A stretch of 64,000 bases of DNA, from positions 558,001 to 622,000 of the forward strand of contig CAWIKW010000005.1 in NCBI GenBank assembly GCA_963836785.1. Direction: 5' to 3'. Position numbers and translations under genes: made by a program. This document shows, piece by piece, positions 52,917-61,116 of this stretch; within the stretch, counting starts at the first letter, position 1; every line of letters begins with the position of its first letter. The notes beneath the pieces were generated by a model. The model saw nothing but the letters and a program-made list of their open reading frames with translations, was not told the origin of the DNA and made no database searches. The stretch is from DASQPR01 sp963836785 (GTDB lineage Bacteria; Actinomycetota; Actinomycetes; Mycobacteriales; Micromonosporaceae).

Positions 52917-53861
52917 CTAGAAGTCGCCGTCGGCGACCTGGAACACGGTGAGTCCGAGCGATCGCCACATCCGTACGACCTGGGCCCGGTCGTCGAACAC
53001 GCCGGTGATCTGGAAGCGGTGCCGGATCTCGCGATCGAAGATCTCCGCCTTGACGACGGAGTCCCGGCGCGTGTCCCCGGTGCGCCGCATGAACAGCGCT
53101 TCGAACGGCACGTCGACGTGGCGCTTCAACCACGCCTCGGTGGCGGCGCGCCCGTTGTCGGTCCGACCCGTGCAGTAGACGATCTGGTGCCCGAACGCGT
53201 GCATCGCGCGCACCGCCGTGATGACGGCGCGGTTCGGCCGGTCGTCGCCGACCCGCCGCATGTCCCACGGGTCCCGGCCGTCCAACAACGCGACCGTTCC
53301 GTCGATGTCGACCAGGATCGCCTCCGGCAGCCCCGGCCGGGGCCGGTAGACCTGCGGAGATCGGCGCGTGTCGTCAGCGACATCGACCGAGCGCCGGGTC
53401 GACCGAGGGATCGGTAGCGGACTCGGACGGTCGGCGAGATAGCGCTGGTGCATGTCGCGGATGACCTGCTCCCCAACACGGTCCGCCGGGGACCGGAGCC
53501 GGTCGCGCTCGATGCACACCGCGACTGGTACGTCCGTGAAGTCCTGCACGACGAATTCGGCCTGACAGTCAGCGGCCAGGTCCACGAGATCGCGGACCAC
53601 GCGTGACCACAGATTCGTGTCGTCGCAGATGACGTCGACGCCCGCCCGGAGCAACGCCGCGATCGCAGCATGCTGCGCGACGGTGACCTGACGCTCGGCC
53701 CAACCGGCGCCGCTGAAGCCGTCGTGCATCGTCCGGCGTAAATCGTCCCGATTGATGCGGGCCGCACGCAATGCGACCGTACGCAGTTGTTCGCGCGCCC
53801 AGGTGGACTTTCCGGACGCGGGCAGGCCGCGAGTGATCGTGAGCTTCGGCATGTCCGGCAT
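52917..53861 (-). CDS. T4-type polynucleotide kinase/3'-phosphatase
   Basis: This 314-residue two-domain enzyme phosphorylates 5'-OH ends and removes 3'-phosphates in nucleic-acid repair. The N-terminal kinase has a P-loop (TRGLPASGKSTWAREQL) and an Arg/Asp substrate segment (INRDDLRRTMHDG). DVICDDTNLWSRVV follows. The C-terminal HAD phosphatase has the DxDGT motif (ILVDIDGTVALLDGRDPWD), then VYCTGRTDNGR and late FDDRAQVVRMWR. The order matches phage T4 Pnkp. GGAGG stands five bases before ATG 53861. It is inserted, reversed, between rho and rpmE, which suggests acquisition. No RNA ligase gene is nearby. Confidence 0.9.
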   Translation of the reverse strand: MPDMPKLTITRGLPASGKSTWAREQLRTVALRAARINRDDLRRTMHDGFSGAGWAERQVTVAQHAAIAALLRAGVDVICDDTNLWSRVVRDLVDLAADCQAEFVVQDFTDVPVAVCIERDRLRSPADRVGEQVIRDMHQRYLADRPSPLPIPRSTRRSVDVADDTRRSPQVYRPRPGLPEAILVDIDGTVALLDGRDPWDMRRVGDDRPNRAVITAVRAMHAFGHQIVYCTGRTDNGRAATEAWLKRHVDVPFEALFMRRTGDTRRDSVVKAEIFDREIRHRFQITGVFDDRAQVVRMWRSLGLTVFQVADGDF

Positions 53862-54339
53862 TGACCTCCGGGCACCATTGTTCCCCGGGCGTCGCCCACG
53901 GCGCGCCGGCCGTGCTGCGCCGTGCGCTGACCGTGCGCACTTGTACGGAACTTGACCGCCGTCGCTGCGGCGTGACCGCCCAAGTTCCGTACAAGTGCGA
54001 CGGGCGCTCGTGGCGAGACGACCGTCACAGTGACGGCGGCGATAGCGCACCGCGGACGCGCGGTCCGGATATGACCCCGATGTCCGGTTCGACGGCGTGA
54101 ACAGCACGGACCGGTCGGATTCGCGGCGATAGCGGCCGGCATGGCACACTGATGGCCGGACATGGGTCGCGGCGGGAATGTCGCCGGTGCGATTCGTGTT
54201 CTTGTCGGCGTGCCGCAAGGCATGCTCCGCCGGCCGGCAACCGCCGGTCCGGCGTCCGGTTCCGGTTCCCGTCACTCACACCGTGCGTTTACATCAGCGC
54301 GGGACGACCCGGCGACCACGCCCGAGAGGACCAGCACCC
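53862..54339. other. 478-base gap between kinase and rpmE
   Basis: The gap holds a 19-bp perfect inverted repeat at 53936-53999 and the rpmE leader. The CACACT box near 54145 could be a -10 for rpmE. Frames across the gap are open only because of high GC and show no protein family. Confidence 0.45.
53936..53999. repeat. 19-bp perfect inverted repeat
   Basis: CGCACTTGTACGGAACTTG (53936-53954) and its exact complement CAAGTTCCGTACAAGTGCG (53981-53999) flank 26 bases. Those 26 bases contain a small CGCCG/CGGCG hairpin. In RNA this would fold as a long cruciform-like stem. It sits 75 bases upstream of the kinase start and is not followed by a T-run. It may be a mobile REP/MITE-like element, an operator or a recombination trace. 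Confidence 0.85.
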
Positions 54340-54564
54340 ATGAAGCAAGGCATTCACCCGGAGTACGTCGACACGACGGTGACCTGCTCCTGCGGCAACA
54401 CCTTCCAGACCCGGAGCACCGCTAAGAACGGCCAGATCCACGCCGAGTCCTGCAGCGCGTGCCACCCGTTCTACACCGGCAAGCAGCGTGTCCTCGACAC
54501 CGCTGGGCGCGTCGCGAAGTTCCAGCAGAAGTACGCGAAGGTCCAGGCCAAGTCCGGCAAGTAG
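54340..54564 (+). CDS. rpmE: Ribosomal protein bL31 (zinc-binding form)
   Basis: This 74-residue large-subunit protein has the zinc-binding (C+) form, with a CSC pair at residues 16-18 (TVTCSCGNTF) and CSAC (HAESCSACHPFYTGKQ). C+ bL31 is the form used when zinc is sufficient, and C- paralogs replace it when zinc is scarce. ATG 54340 gives the family start MKQGIHPEY, although GAGAGGA upstream is 11 or more bases away. prfA follows after 89 bases. Confidence 0.96.
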   Translation: MKQGIHPEYVDTTVTCSCGNTFQTRSTAKNGQIHAESCSACHPFYTGKQRVLDTAGRVAKFQQKYAKVQAKSGK

Positions 54565-54653
54565 CGACTCGAGCGGCGTTCGCCCGGCCATGAGCCGGGT
54601 GGGCGCCGCTTTCGCATGCCCGTTACACCCACGCCACAGTCGGGACGCCAGCC

Positions 54654-55757
54654 ATGAGCACCACCGAAACCGAAGGCGGCCGCCTCGCCGACCTGCTCGC
54701 CGAGTATGCCGAGCTGGAGGCGCGCTTGGCCGATCCGGCGATCCATGCTGACCAGAACGCGGCACGCAAGGTCGGCCGGCGCTTCGCCGAGCTGACGCCG
54801 ATCCACAAGACGGCCGCCGAGCTGGCCGAGGCCAGGGCCGATCTGGAAGCTGCCCGCGAGCTCGCGGCCGAGGACCCAGCGTTCGCGGCCGAGGCCGACG
54901 CGCTCGCCGACGCGCTGCCGCCGATCGAGGAGCGCCTCGCCGAACTGCTCGCGCCCCGTGACCCGGACGATGCCAAGGACCTGATCCTCGAGGTCAAGGC
55001 GGGCGAGGGCGGCGAGGAGTCGGCACTGTTCGCGGGTGACCTGGTGCGGATGTACACCCGGTATGCGGAGCGGCGGGGCTGGACGACCGAAGTGCTCGAT
55101 GCCCAGGAGTCGGATCTCGGCGGTTACAAGGACATCGCGATCGCGATCAAGACGAAGGGCGTGCCCGAGGGCGGGTACGGCGTCTGGTCGCGGCTCAAGT
55201 GGGAGGGCGGCGTCCATCGCGTACAGCGAGTGCCGGCCACCGAGTCGCAGGGCCGGATCCACACGTCGGCGGTCGGTGTGCTGGTGACCCCCGAGTCGGA
55301 GGACACCGAGGTCTCGATCGACGAGAAGGACCTGCGCGTCGACGTCTTCCGTTCATCCGGGCCGGGCGGCCAGAGCGTCAACACGACCGATTCGGCCGTA
55401 CGCATCACGCATTTGCCCACCGGAATCGTCGTCTCGTGCCAGAACGAGCGCTCCCAGCTGCAGAATAAGGACCGTGCCATGCGGATGCTGCGAGCCAAGC
55501 TCGCCGCGCTCTATGAGGAGCAGGCCGCCGCCGCGGCGTCCGACGCCCGCCGGGCTCAGGTGCGTACGGTCGACCGGTCGGAGCGCATCCGGACGTACAA
55601 CTTCCCGCAGAACCGTGTCTCAGATCACCGAATCGGTTACACCGCACACAATCTCGACCTCGTGCTGGCCGGAGATCTCGATGGCGTCATAGATGCGCTG
55701 GTCGAGGCCGATCGCGCCGCGCGGCTGGCCGGCGAGGACCAGTTGTCGCGCCGGTAA
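54654..55757 (+). CDS. prfA: Peptide chain release factor 1
   Basis: This 367-residue factor ends translation at UAA and UAG. The anticodon-like motif is Pro-Ala-Thr in RVPATESQGRIHTSAVGVLV. The catalytic GGQ is in RSSGPGGQSVNTTDSAVRIT. The N-terminal coiled region (ADLLAEYAELEARLADP) is standard. The rpmE-prfA-prmC order is conserved in actinomycetes, and PrmC methylates the GGQ glutamine. Confidence 0.97.
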   Translation: MSTTETEGGRLADLLAEYAELEARLADPAIHADQNAARKVGRRFAELTPIHKTAAELAEARADLEAARELAAEDPAFAAEADALADALPPIEERLAELLAPRDPDDAKDLILEVKAGEGGEESALFAGDLVRMYTRYAERRGWTTEVLDAQESDLGGYKDIAIAIKTKGVPEGGYGVWSRLKWEGGVHRVQRVPATESQGRIHTSAVGVLVTPESEDTEVSIDEKDLRVDVFRSSGPGGQSVNTTDSAVRITHLPTGIVVSCQNERSQLQNKDRAMRMLRAKLAALYEEQAAAAASDARRAQVRTVDRSERIRTYNFPQNRVSDHRIGYTAHNLDLVLAGDLDGVIDALVEADRAARLAGEDQLSRR

Positions 55758-55873
55758 TACAGCAGGTCACCGTAATTTCTACGGTGCGTGACGGATGTGT
55801 CATCATGGCGAAACACTCGACTCGCACCATGAGTCCAATGTCGAAGAATTCACCATCTGTTCGGGAGTCCGTC

Positions 55874-56125
55874 ATGGCTGCAACACCAGTTAGCGATGCC
55901 GGCACCACGCGCACGCTCGACATCACTGCCGCGCCGCGTGTGATGATCACGTTTGCCTCCGGCCTGGTCAACCGCGTGCTCGGCGATCGGCCGAGCGCTC
56001 GTGAGAATGCCTGGCAGGCCGTCCTCGCCGATCGCGAGCGCGCGGCCGCCCGGGCCGAGCTTGCCGACGTGCTTCGCGGGGCCGTGCCCAGCGGCGCCCG
56101 CAACGGCCGTCGCTCCTCGCGCTGA
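55874..56125 (+). CDS. Small uncharacterised protein between prfA and prmC
   Basis: This is a possible 83-residue protein from ATG 55874, with GGGAG spaced six bases upstream. Codon use is like the neighbours. The sequence is a short mixed part (TLDITAAPRVMITFASGLVN) followed by a charged helix (ENAWQAVLADRERAAARAEL). I recognise no family. An ATG at 55805 would add 23 residues without a ribosome site. It lies in the direction of transcription between a release factor and its methylase. Confidence 0.55.
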   Translation: MAATPVSDAGTTRTLDITAAPRVMITFASGLVNRVLGDRPSARENAWQAVLADRERAAARAELADVLRGAVPSGARNGRRSSR

Positions 56126-56169
56126 CCCGGCACTCCACCCGACCGGCCGTGCGGCGCGACACTGGACGC

Positions 56170-57054
56170 GTGACCGTCGACCGGTTGTCCATCCGCCCCG
56201 CTCTTGTCCGCGCCGCCCGTACGCTCTCCGATGCCGGTGTCGCCTCCCCGCGTACCGATGCCGAACTGCTCGCCGCTCATGTCCTCGGTGTCCCGCGCGG
56301 CGCCCTGGTGCTGATCGACGCGTTCTCGGGTCCGCAACTGGCCGTCTTCGACGATCTCGTCGCGGCCCGAGCCGACCGCGTGCCGCTGCAGCACCTGACC
56401 GGATCCGTGGCATTCGGTGGGATCGATGTCGCGGTCGGTCCCGGCGCGTTCGTGCCTCGACCGGAGACCGAGCTGCTCGTCGCGTGGGCTCTGGACCGCC
56501 CGTTGCCGTCCGCGGCCGTCGCGGTCGACTTCTGCAGCGGTACGGGTGCCATCGCGCTCGCCATCGCCCACGCGCGTCCGCGGGCACGCGTCGTCGCCGT
56601 CGAGCGCGATCCGGCGGCGTTGGAATGGTTGCGCCGTAACGCCTCTTTGCGAGTTGGCGCCGGTGACCGTCCGATCGAGGTGGTCGCCGGCGACGTGACC
56701 GATCCCGCGGTTCTCGGCGACCTCGACGGCACGGTGGATCTCCTGCTCTGCAATCCGCCGTACGTGCCGGACGGGACCCCGGTGCCGGCGGAGGTCGCCG
56801 AGCACGATCCGGCCCAGGCCGTGTTCGGCGGCTCGGACGGGCTGGCGGTGATCCGGCCGGTCGTGTCGCGGGCAGCGTCGATCGTCCGTACCGGCGGATG
56901 GGTCGGCATCGAGCACGACGAGTCGCAGGATCGCGCGGTCGCCCAGCTGTTCGCGGACGCCGGCGCTTTCGCGGACATCGCCGTTCACGCGGACCTGGCT
57001 GGCCGGCCGCGCTTCACCACCGCCCGCCGGTCCGGCGAGAACGGCCGGGCGTGA
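56170..57054 (+). CDS. prmC: Release factor glutamine methyltransferase
   Basis: This 294-residue SAM methyltransferase modifies the GGQ glutamine of release factors. PrmC hallmarks are DAELLAAHVLGVPRG, PLQHLTGSVAFGG, VPRPETELLVAWAL, the SAM loop VDFCSGTGAIALAIA, and LLLCNPPYVPDG with the NPPY substrate motif. GTG 56170 (MTVDRLSIRPALV) fits the family; GTG 56149 would add seven residues. It belongs to the prfA cluster. Confidence 0.95.
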   Translation: MTVDRLSIRPALVRAARTLSDAGVASPRTDAELLAAHVLGVPRGALVLIDAFSGPQLAVFDDLVAARADRVPLQHLTGSVAFGGIDVAVGPGAFVPRPETELLVAWALDRPLPSAAVAVDFCSGTGAIALAIAHARPRARVVAVERDPAALEWLRRNASLRVGAGDRPIEVVAGDVTDPAVLGDLDGTVDLLLCNPPYVPDGTPVPAEVAEHDPAQAVFGGSDGLAVIRPVVSRAASIVRTGGWVGIEHDESQDRAVAQLFADAGAFADIAVHADLAGRPRFTTARRSGENGRA

Positions 57055-57091
57055 TGATCATGCGATGGGGCGGCGGGCGGTGATCACGGCA

Positions 57092-57760
57092 ATGGCAGAC
57101 TTGACGACCGTGATGCTGTTTGACTGCAAGCGCGCCGCCGAGCGCGATCGTGGCGTGCAGGCCGCCGTCGACGCCGTGAAGCGCGGCGACCTCGTGGTGA
57201 TGCCGACCGACACCGTCTACGGCGTCGGCGCGGACGCGTTCAAGGACTGGGCCGTCACGGCGCTACAGAACGCGAAGGGTCGCGGCCGCGGCGTCCCACC
57301 GCCGGTGCTCGTCGGGTCGCGCTCGACCGTGGACGGTCTCGTGTTCAACCTGCCACAGGTCGCCCACGACCTGGTCGAGGCGTTCTGGCCCGGTGGCCTC
57401 ACGGTGGTCGTGGAGCACGCGCCGAGCCTCCAATGGGATCTTGGCGACACCAACGGCACGGTCGGCCTGCGCATGCCGCTGCACCCGATCGCCCTTGAGG
57501 TGCTGCGCGAGACCGGACCGATGGCGGTGACCAGCGCTAACAAGCACGGACAGCCATCGGCCATGAACGTGACGGACGCGCGCGAACAGCTCGGCTACGC
57601 GGTCTCGGTTTACCTGGACGGCGGTCCGTGCGCGGATTCGACGGCGTCGACGATCGTCGACCTCACCGGCGACGTCCCGCGCCTGTTGCGAGCCGGCGCG
57701 ATAAGCCTGGAGAAGCTGCGTACGGTGGCGCCCGGGACACTGGACGTCGGAGCATCGTGA
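57092..57760 (+). CDS. L-threonylcarbamoyladenylate synthase (Sua5/YwlC/TsaC)
   Basis: This 222-residue enzyme uses threonine, bicarbonate and ATP to start t6A formation in tRNA. DLVVMPTDTVYGVGADAF is the YrdC-domain entry. ALQNAKGRGRGVPPPVLVGS is the KxR loop. FWPGGLTVVVEHAP and GPMAVTSANKHGQPS are standard. ATG 57092 is likely; ATG 57113 is also possible. The stop overlaps the next GTG. Its place after prmC is typical of actinomycetes. Confidence 0.95.
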   Translation: MADLTTVMLFDCKRAAERDRGVQAAVDAVKRGDLVVMPTDTVYGVGADAFKDWAVTALQNAKGRGRGVPPPVLVGSRSTVDGLVFNLPQVAHDLVEAFWPGGLTVVVEHAPSLQWDLGDTNGTVGLRMPLHPIALEVLRETGPMAVTSANKHGQPSAMNVTDAREQLGYAVSVYLDGGPCADSTASTIVDLTGDVPRLLRAGAISLEKLRTVAPGTLDVGAS

Positions 57761-58380
57761 GCCGGCCACCGCTCGTCGTTCTTTCCGTGTGTCTGGGCAA
57801 TATCTGTCGCTCGCCGATGGCCGAGCGGATGCTCGCGCATCTCGTCTGGGAGCGGCTCGGCGACGCGGCGGACACGTACGTGCATTCGGAGAGCGCGGGC
57901 ACCGGCGGATGGCACGTCGACGAGCCGATGAACCCGCCCGCCGCCCGTGAGCTGCGCCGACGTGGCGCCGTCGACGAGGGGTTCCGGGCCCGCAAGCTCC
58001 TAGGCGCGCACCTCGACACGGCCGACCTGATCCTGACCGCGACGGCCGAACAGCTGGAGGTCGTCGGCGGTCTGCGACCCGACGCGTCGCATCGGGCGTT
58101 TGTCCTCGGTGAGTTCGGCCGGCTCTTGGCCGACGTCGAGCCGGCCGATCTGCCGGCCGGCGACGACACGCCGGCCTCGGTCTACGAGCGGGGAATCGCC
58201 CTGGTCGCAGCGGTCGACGCCGCGCGTGATGGGTCAGATTCGAAGCCGACTGACGACCTCGACGACCCGTGGGGGCGCGGCGATGTCTGGTTCAAGCGCA
58301 CCGCCGATGAGATTGAGGCGGCCCTGGAGCCGTTCGTCGGACTGTTGCTTCCGACACACTCGTCCGCGACTTCGGCGTAG
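57757..58380 (+). CDS. Low-molecular-weight protein-tyrosine phosphatase family protein
   Basis: This 207-residue protein has the P-loop CLGNICRSPMAERML (C-x5-R) of low-molecular-weight tyrosine phosphatases and a late DDLDDPWGRGD with the general-acid Asp-Pro. It may dephosphorylate protein tyrosine, or reduce arsenate in relatives. GTG 57757 overlaps the Sua5 stop (GTGA). It ends the gene run before the ATP synthase promoter region. Confidence 0.9.
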   Translation: MSRPPLVVLSVCLGNICRSPMAERMLAHLVWERLGDAADTYVHSESAGTGGWHVDEPMNPPAARELRRRGAVDEGFRARKLLGAHLDTADLILTATAEQLEVVGGLRPDASHRAFVLGEFGRLLADVEPADLPAGDDTPASVYERGIALVAAVDAARDGSDSKPTDDLDDPWGRGDVWFKRTADEIEAALEPFVGLLLPTHSSATSA

Positions 58381-58778
58381 CCGTCGGCAGCCGGTCACCT
58401 AGCGGTCGGTAAGCGAACGCAAACCGAGCGTTGTTGACAATCACCGCGCCTCGGACATTTGGCACGCACGATATCGGACAAATCAGCCATCCATGTACGG
58501 ATATGCCGGAAAATACGGATACACCAAGCCGCGCGCCATGACCTCGGTACGTGGCTACCGACGGTATGACCAACGTTTGTGCCGGCCACCTGCACCGGGG
58601 TCGCAGATGGCCTGTCTAGACGCTGTGATAACTTTTCGGCGAAGCCGTGGAGGGTGCGTGGATGTCTCACCCGCTGCGGTTTCGGCCCCTGACGGCAACG
58701 ATGCCTCTGACCTAGGAGCTGCGAGTGATGAGTTCAAACACGCAGGCATCGCGGGTCAGCTAGCTCGGGTAGACGACC
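58381..58778 (+). promoter_or_regulatory. Promoter region of the ATP synthase operon
   Basis: This gap of nearly 400 bases is AT-richer than its surroundings and no gene is convincing. TTGACA (58434-58439) is a consensus -35. GTGATAAC near 58626 resembles an extended -10 for a second start. The frame beginning MYGYAGKYGY at 58493 is too short and loses codon character. It contains an imperfect direct repeat (TACGGATATG / TACGGATACA). Confidence 0.45.
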
Positions 58779-58985
58779 GTGACTCGCGAAGCCCCCGGCT
58801 GGCCCAGCCTCCTCGGGATGGGCGGCGCGTTGGCTCTGTTACTGGTCGCCGGGCTGGCCGTCGGCTGGGTGATCGACAAATACGCCCATACCCTTCCGAT
58901 TTTCACGCTGGTGGGGCTGGCGGTGGGCATCGCCGCCGCCGGACGCTACGCCTACGTCGAGTTCCACAAATTTTATAGAGACTGA
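58779..58985 (+). CDS. AtpZ/AtpI-like small membrane protein
   Basis: This 68-residue protein has two membrane helices (GGALALLLVAGLAVGWVIDK and FTLVGLAVGIAAAGRYAYVE), as in the AtpZ/AtpI putative F0 assembly family. It starts at GTG 58779. The DUF/AtpI gene begins right after its stop. It probably helps c-ring assembly or ion supply, on family grounds. Confidence 0.82.
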   Translation: MTREAPGWPSLLGMGGALALLLVAGLAVGWVIDKYAHTLPIFTLVGLAVGIAAAGRYAYVEFHKFYRD

Positions 58986-59405
58986 GTGGAGACTTCAGCC
59001 GTGCAAGCAATTGAGACTGTTACACCGCGCGCCGCAGTCGCAAACCTGCGCCGCTCGGTGATCATGTCCGCCGGTCTGGGCGTCCTGGGTCTGATAGTGC
59101 TCGGGCTGCTGGGCCACGTGCTCATGGGTGCGTTCCTCATCCTCGGCCTCGCGCTCGGTGCCGGAAACACCTGGCTGGTGCAGCGCTCCGTGGTTGCGTA
59201 CGCCAACAGTGAGGCCGGCAACAAGAAGGGCCGCTTCACCCGGTCGGTGCTCGGCCGACTCGGGATCATCACGCTGATCGCGCTCGGCTGCCTCCTGCTC
59301 GTCCGGCCCGACGGCGTCGGCGTCCTCGCCGGCGTCGCGATCTTCCAGATGCTGATGCTCGGCGGTGCCTCGGTCACCACGTTCAAGCAGTTGAAGCAGC
59401 AATGA
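58986..59405 (+). CDS. atpI: ATP synthase subunit I-like protein
   Basis: This 139-residue membrane protein has four helices (SAGLGVLGLIVLGLLGHVL, FLILGLALGAGNTWLVQRS, LGIITLIALGCLLLVRPDGV, GVAIFQMLMLGGASVTT). It matches the ATP synthase I chain family found just before atpB. GTG 58986 follows the AtpZ-like stop directly. The stop overlaps the atpB start (ATGA). Confidence 0.85.
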   Translation: METSAVQAIETVTPRAAVANLRRSVIMSAGLGVLGLIVLGLLGHVLMGAFLILGLALGAGNTWLVQRSVVAYANSEAGNKKGRFTRSVLGRLGIITLIALGCLLLVRPDGVGVLAGVAIFQMLMLGGASVTTFKQLKQQ

Positions 59406-60133
59406 CGGGACAGGTCGTCGCCGTCGGCGACATCAAAATCGGCGAGCACATCACCTGGACCATCGGCGGCCTGACATTCAACGTCGACACGATCCTCGGC
59501 ACGCTGATCGCCGGTGCGATCCTGATCGGCCTGGGCTTCTGGGTGCGCCACGGGGTGACATCGGGCGTGCCGAGGCGCGGCCAGCTCGTGTTCGAGACGG
59601 TCACGGACACCGTCGAGAAGCAGGTCGAAAGCACGCTGGGGATCAAGACCGCGCCGTTCGTCGTGCCGCTCGCGACCACGCTGTTCTTCTTCATCCTCAT
59701 CGCGAACTGGCTGTCGCTGATCCCGACCGGCCACGACCCGGAATACGTGCCGCCGCCGGCGTCCGACGTCAACCTGGCCTATGCGCTCGCGTTGCTGGTC
59801 ATCGTCTGGATGCACTCGACCGGCGTCCGCAGAAAAGGCTTCCGCGGCTACTACCGGCACCTCGCGCAGCCGTACTGGTGGTTGTTCCCGATCAACCTGA
59901 TCGAGGAGATCGCCCGGCCGATCACGCTGTCGCTGCGACTCTTCGGCAACATCTTCTCCGGCGTGATCATGGTTTCGCTGATCGCCTTGTTCCCGGCGTA
60001 CATCCTGTGGGCGCCCAATATCATTTGGAAGACCTTCGACCTGTTCATCGGCCTGATCCAGGCCTTCATCTTCGCGCTGTTGACCGTGCTCTACTTCGGC
60101 TCGGTGGCACCGGCCGAACGATCGGGGCACTGA
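59402..60133 (+). CDS. atpB: ATP synthase F0 subunit a
   Basis: This 243-residue membrane stator forms the proton half-channels. TTLFFFILIANWLSLIPTGH, then INLIEEIARPITLSLRLFGNI, carry the essential Arg (SLRLFGN). FLIGLIQAFIFALLTVLYFG is the final helix. ATG 59402 overlaps atpI by four bases. Two hairpins separate it from atpE. Confidence 0.96.
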   Translation: MTGQVVAVGDIKIGEHITWTIGGLTFNVDTILGTLIAGAILIGLGFWVRHGVTSGVPRRGQLVFETVTDTVEKQVESTLGIKTAPFVVPLATTLFFFILIANWLSLIPTGHDPEYVPPPASDVNLAYALALLVIVWMHSTGVRRKGFRGYYRHLAQPYWWLFPINLIEEIARPITLSLRLFGNIFSGVIMVSLIALFPAYILWAPNIIWKTFDLFIGLIQAFIFALLTVLYFGSVAPAERSGH

Positions 60134-60138
60134 GCTTT

Positions 60139-60181
60139 CGGCGGTCCTCGACCGCCGACAGATGTGGCTCCCTGGGCCACA
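60139..60181 (+). other. Two tandem hairpins between atpB and atpE
   Basis: CGGCGGTC/GACCGCCG (60139-60157, three-base loop) and TGTGGC/GCCACA (60163-60181) stand in a row just after the atpB stop. atpE starts about 97 bases later. These may set message stability so that more c subunit is made than a subunit. Confidence 0.6.
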
Positions 60182-60277
60182 GTGATTCACACATATGAAT
60201 GCACCACACCCGGTACGGCACCACCCCACGCGACACCAACGAATGACCAAGCAACACACAGTGAATAGAGGAGTGAA

Positions 60278-60535
60278 ATGGCTGCTGTAGACGCCCACGC
60301 CGTTCAGATCGCCGGAGCGTTCATCGGCGGCGGTCTCGCACTCGGCGGCGGCGCCATCGGTGCGGCTGTCGGTGACGGACTCGCCGGTAGCGCAACGATC
60401 GCCGGCGTTGCCCGCCAGCCCGAGGCACAGAGCCGACTGTTCAGCATCTTCTTCCTGACGGTCGGCCTGGTCGAGGCGATGTACTTCATCAACCTCGCCT
60501 TCATGGCGTTGTTCGTCTTCGTTCTCGCCAAGTAA
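60278..60535 (+). CDS. atpE: ATP synthase F0 subunit c
   Basis: This 85-residue proteolipid of the rotor ring has two helices. The first is Gly-rich (GAFIGGGLALGGGAIGAAVG). The second holds the proton-carrying Glu in TVGLVEAMYFINLAFMALFV, and the polar loop is ARQPEAQ. A strong GAGGAG ribosome site precedes ATG 60278, in line with high output. Confidence 0.97.
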   Translation: MAAVDAHAVQIAGAFIGGGLALGGGAIGAAVGDGLAGSATIAGVARQPEAQSRLFSIFFLTVGLVEAMYFINLAFMALFVFVLAK

Positions 60536-60546
60536 GGGAGAGCCGC

Positions 60547-61116
60547 ATGGCACAGCACGAGACCGTGACGGCGGCGGGCAACTTCCTGGTGCCCAACGCC
60601 ACGTTCATCGCGGAACTCGTCGCCTTCCTGCTCATCCTGGGCATCCTTGGGCGCTACGTTCTCCCTCCGGTGCAGAAGGCGATGCACGACCGCCAAGAGG
60701 TCATCCGCAAGCAGCTCGATGATGCCGAAGAGGCTCGCACGAAGCTCGCCGAGGCGCAGGCGGAATACCAGCGCGCGCTGACCGAGGCCCGGACCCAGGC
60801 CGCGGTGATCCGCGACAACGCACGCGCCGACGCACAGCGCATCGGCGACGAGATGCGGGAGCAGGCCACCCAGGAATCGGCCCGGATCGTGGCCCGAGGC
60901 GAGGAGCAGCTGGTCAACCATCGGCGCACCATCGTCCGCGAGTTGCGGGGCGAGGTCGGGAAGTTGGCGGTGGACCTGGCGACACGGATCGTCGGTGACT
61001 CGCTGAGCGACGAGGCACGCAGCAAGGCGACGGTGGACCGGTTCCTGGCCGAACTCGAGTCCACGGGCTCGGGTCTCTCGGACACCGAGGTGTCCAGCAC
61101 CGGGGTGTCGAGCTGA
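60547..61116 (+). CDS. atpF: ATP synthase F0 subunit b
   Basis: This 189-residue peripheral stalk protein has one N-terminal membrane helix (FIAELVAFLLILGILGRYVL) followed by a long charged helix (KQLDDAEEARTKLAEAQAEY and beyond). The C-terminal 25 residues are Ser-rich. Its stop overlaps the atpH start by one base (TGATG). Confidence 0.95.
   Translation: MAQHETVTAAGNFLVPNATFIAELVAFLLILGILGRYVLPPVQKAMHDRQEVIRKQLDDAEEARTKLAEAQAEYQRALTEARTQAAVIRDNARADAQRIGDEMREQATQESARIVARGEEQLVNHRRTIVRELRGEVGKLAVDLATRIVGDSLSDEARSKATVDRFLAELESTGSGLSDTEVSSTGVSS

Noticed and set aside
58493..58978. Frame beginning MYGYAGKYGY upstream of the ATP synthase operon
   Set aside because: Codon character is poor after the first residues and it runs into the AtpZ-like gene in another frame.
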